Assembly (NCBI GenBank): GCA_020056225.1 | Contig: JAGVIE010000002.1 | Coordinates: 32,846-96,845, forward strand | Origin: Bacteroidota bacterium | GTDB lineage: Bacteria > Bacteroidota > Ignavibacteria > UBA10030 > SZUA-254 | DNA length: 64,000 nucleotides | Direction: 5' to 3' | Shown: positions 61,741 through 64,000 of the stretch, one piece after another | Position numbering within the stretch: the stretch's first letter is position 1 | How the letters are laid out: every line of letters starts with the position of its first letter | Translations under genes and position numbers: made by a program | Notes under the pieces: generated by a model | Told to the model about the DNA's origin: nothing | Database searches by the model: none | Seen by the model: the letters and a program-made list of their open reading frames with translations, nothing else

Positions 61741-62637
61741 TTATTTGAAAATTTCTCTTCTTGTTTTTTCAATTATACTTGAACTAACCCAATAAATATC
61801 ACTCTTCTGGTTTAAATCATTATATCGACTAAAAAAAATAAATTTCCCATCGGGAGATAATGAAGGACAAGTTTCATCATATTCAGAAGTATTAATTAAT
61901 TTTCCTAACTTTATAGGTTCTGTCCATTTATCAAGTCTGTCTCTGAATGTTATGTATATGTCACCTTTACCATTAAAAAGGATAAAACTTTCATCTTTTG
62001 AAACATAAGGATGTATGCCAAATGGTAATCCCACATTCTCTGTTTTCTTATATTGATTGTCAATAATTTGCGACCTGAAAATTTTAAACACCGCTAAATT
62101 GGTGTAATACATTGTATTATTATTTGTAAATGTCGCCCAAAAAACGGGAGTATCGTTAACAGGAGATTCTAATAATTTGGGGGCTGACCATTTTGTTTTT
62201 TCTTTTATTGAGAACCAAAGTCGAGAAGTATCTTTTACATCTGAAGCGAAATAAAGTTTTTGTCCGTTGGGAGTATAAAATGCTTCAAATTCCCAACTAC
62301 TATCACCTCTTAAATTAGCTGTTTCCGGAATCGACCAATGCCCATCGTCTAGTTTTTTCATTACCATTAATCCTTTTGCGGGCTTCTCAGCAGTAAAAAA
62401 CAGTTCATCATAATTTGGTGAGATGGATAAGCCGTATTCATACCTGTCGGGAATAGAAATTATCCCTTTTGCAAATATTTTTGGAATTGAATCGGGAGGA
62501 TTTCCGAATATAGTGCTATCAGAAATAGATACATTATTCTGGGCATGACCAATTAGTGTGCATACACACATAAGAAGAAATGAGCTAATTATTGTTTTCA
62601 TATAATACTTTCTATTTTTAATTTTTGCTGTTCGCAT
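61741..62637 (-). CDS. Secreted PD40/TolB-like beta-propeller protein
   Basis: Signal peptide; repeated SPNYDELFFTAEKP, TPNGQKLYFASD, SPDGKFIFFSRYND. Confidence 0.75.
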   Translation of the reverse strand: MRTAKIKNRKYYMKTIISSFLLMCVCTLIGHAQNNVSISDSTIFGNPPDSIPKIFAKGIISIPDRYEYGLSISPNYDELFFTAEKPAKGLMVMKKLDDGHWSIPETANLRGDSSWEFEAFYTPNGQKLYFASDVKDTSRLWFSIKEKTKWSAPKLLESPVNDTPVFWATFTNNNTMYYTNLAVFKIFRSQIIDNQYKKTENVGLPFGIHPYVSKDESFILFNGKGDIYITFRDRLDKWTEPIKLGKLINTSEYDETCPSLSPDGKFIFFSRYNDLNQKSDIYWVSSSIIEKTRREIFK

Positions 62638-62701
62638 TAAGCGCTTGTCTAAAAAGTTGGTTTATGGTGGTAGCTGCAATCTTTGCCGAAGGCATCGAGA
62701 C

Positions 62702-62832
62702 TGTGTAAAAACCTTTGAATGTCATTTCGAAGGATCCCGCACAAAGAGCGGGAGACTGAGAAATCTAATCAAGATCAAAGATTTCTCTCCCGACTTCGTC
62801 GGAATCGAAATGACAAAAACACTTTTTACACA
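62702..62832. repeat. Dispersed palindromic intergenic element, copy 3, with TGTGTAAAAA/TTTTTACACA ends
   Basis: Shares core with 20347-20435; 10-bp terminal inverted repeats. Confidence 0.65.
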
Positions 62833-62928
62833 AACTCCATCCCATTGGGACAGGTTGCGTTAGTTCAATGTTTTCGCAGACATAAAGTCTGCGGCTACCC
62901 GGAAATTTTCTTTTTAGTCAGCCCCTGT

Positions 62929-63366
62929 TTATTTATTATTTAAAAAAACCTTAAGACGGTTATTGATGAAATAGTCCCAGCCAGCAATACAGCTCTCTCT
63001 TTTGAATTCAGGAATATCCTCTGGAAAATCTTCCAGAACATCGACCGTGAGCCGTAATTTTGTAAGGTTATTTTGTTTGAATAATTCAAAATTAGCTGTT
63101 GATTTGCCGGGATAATCTTTAAATACCCAGCTATACTTTATCATTTTCAATGGCTGAACTTCTGTCACTTTCCACTGATGCAGGAAATTTCTATCATTAC
63201 TTTGAACGTTGAATTGAGTCTCAAATCCGACTTCAGGTTTAAATGCAGGAATGTTTTCAAAATACCATTGGCGCATTTGACCAATTTCAGTAATGGAATT
63301 CCAAACAGATTCAATAGATGAATTGAAGAGTTGTTCTACAATAATTGGTTCGTCGGTTGTTTTCAT
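62929..63366 (-). CDS. SRPBCC/AHSA1-like protein
   Basis: EQLFNSSIESVWNSITEIGQMRQWYFENIPAFKPEVGFETQF. Confidence 0.8.
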   Translation of the reverse strand: MKTTDEPIIVEQLFNSSIESVWNSITEIGQMRQWYFENIPAFKPEVGFETQFNVQSNDRNFLHQWKVTEVQPLKMIKYSWVFKDYPGKSTANFELFKQNNLTKLRLTVDVLEDFPEDIPEFKRESCIAGWDYFINNRLKVFLNNK

Positions 63367-63431
63367 GGTACCTCAATAATTTATCAATGCTCCTAGAGTT
63401 TATCCCGCCATTTTCTGACGGTATCAGCTTT

Positions 63432-63453
63432 AGCGCCTGGTTAGGCGGGCGCT
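63432..63453. repeat. attC-like hairpin AGCGCC-TGGTTAGGCG-GGCGCT
   Basis: Perfect 6-bp inverted repeat whose loop contains GTTAGGC (GTTRRRY core-like). Confidence 0.35.
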
Positions 63454-63477
63454 CACCAAGAGTTAAGGTGTATTGAT

Positions 63478-63910
63478 TCATTCCTCGAAAACTATCTGCG
63501 AACGTGGAGTCAAATACCATCGTCCACGATACTCGACATCGACATATGATACACCTCCAAGGAACACTGATAAACCTATCCGAAATCTAGTGCTATCGGG
63601 ACGGACATTGATATATTCTCGTCCCCAATATCCATCCTTGTACAAGCTAATTGAATCACCTGCCGCATGCGCATAAATGTCTTCTCCTTTTTCATCTTGG
63701 CATTTATAGCTTTTAATCGAAGAAGTTTCAATACCATTATTGTCATACGTAACAGTTATATAACTGATACAAGTCGCACCATCGATTGGATTATTACCTT
63801 GACATGTTCCATTTGCTACAACTTCTTTTGCTAAATGCAAAGTGTCATTTTCTATCGTATAGTAGTTATAACCCCCATATACATCACCTTCCTCATAGTT
63901 AATGTGATCT
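63478..63910 (-). pseudogene. Hypothetical protein, 5' truncated by the IS element
   Basis: Coding frame (...DHINYEEGDVYGGYNYYTIENDTLHLAKEVV...) runs into the IS terminal repeat at 63911. Confidence 0.6.
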
Positions 63911-64000
63911 TGTCCCGATTTTCTGGACAACAAGTTAAGACAAAAAATTATTTAATTCAAATTGCACCGGTGATTGATAACCGATAGCAGAATGTCTCCG
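63911..64000 (-). mobile_element. IS3-family insertion sequence, right end and 3' end of transposase OrfB (stop at 63935)
   Basis: Minus strand RRHSAIGYQSPVQFELNNFLS* is the typical IS3 OrfB C-terminus; end begins TGTCCCGATTTTCTGGACA. Confidence 0.8.

Noticed and set aside
63311-63520. 69-aa minus-strand ORF (…RPPNQALKLIPSENGG…)
   Set aside because: Overlaps the SRPBCC gene in another frame and reads through the attC-like hairpin; the PPNQALKL string is a translation artefact of that element

Overview
64 kb chromosomal window from an FCB-group bacterium (Ignavibacteria/Bacteroidota-like, inferred from two T9SS-type 'NYPNPFNPxT' C-terminal sorting domains and MqnA menaquinone synthesis; no search was run). 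Most of it is ordinary housekeeping and central metabolism on the minus strand: an rpsP-khpA-rimM-trmD-rplS/ffh block, cysS, recN, a four-subunit 2-oxoacid:ferredoxin oxidoreductase, malic enzyme, alanine dehydrogenase and three glutamate dehydrogenases. The most unusual locus is 45.8-61.6 kb. It holds two paralogous ~1000-aa proteins with a degenerate receiver, an intact-looking receiver, a PPDK/PEP-synthase ATP-grasp domain and a novel C-terminal domain, interleaved with three glutamate dehydrogenases. Two near-identical sigma54-like promoter motifs lie upstream of ald and of the distal gdh, and an NtrC-type activator is nearby. Other points of interest: a radical-SAM-like protein that has lost its CxxxCxxC motif, a short Rho paralog coupled to an HhH-GPD glycosylase, a two-gene PD-(D/E)XK-like module, an Mpv17-like membrane protein, a solitary nucleotidyltransferase of CD-NTase/OAS type, MITE-like intergenic repeats, a decayed VIT1 duplicate, a frameshifted TA-like gene, a candidate structured RNA upstream of ffh, and an IS3-family element truncating a gene at the right edge. 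No tRNA, rRNA or CRISPR array was recognised.
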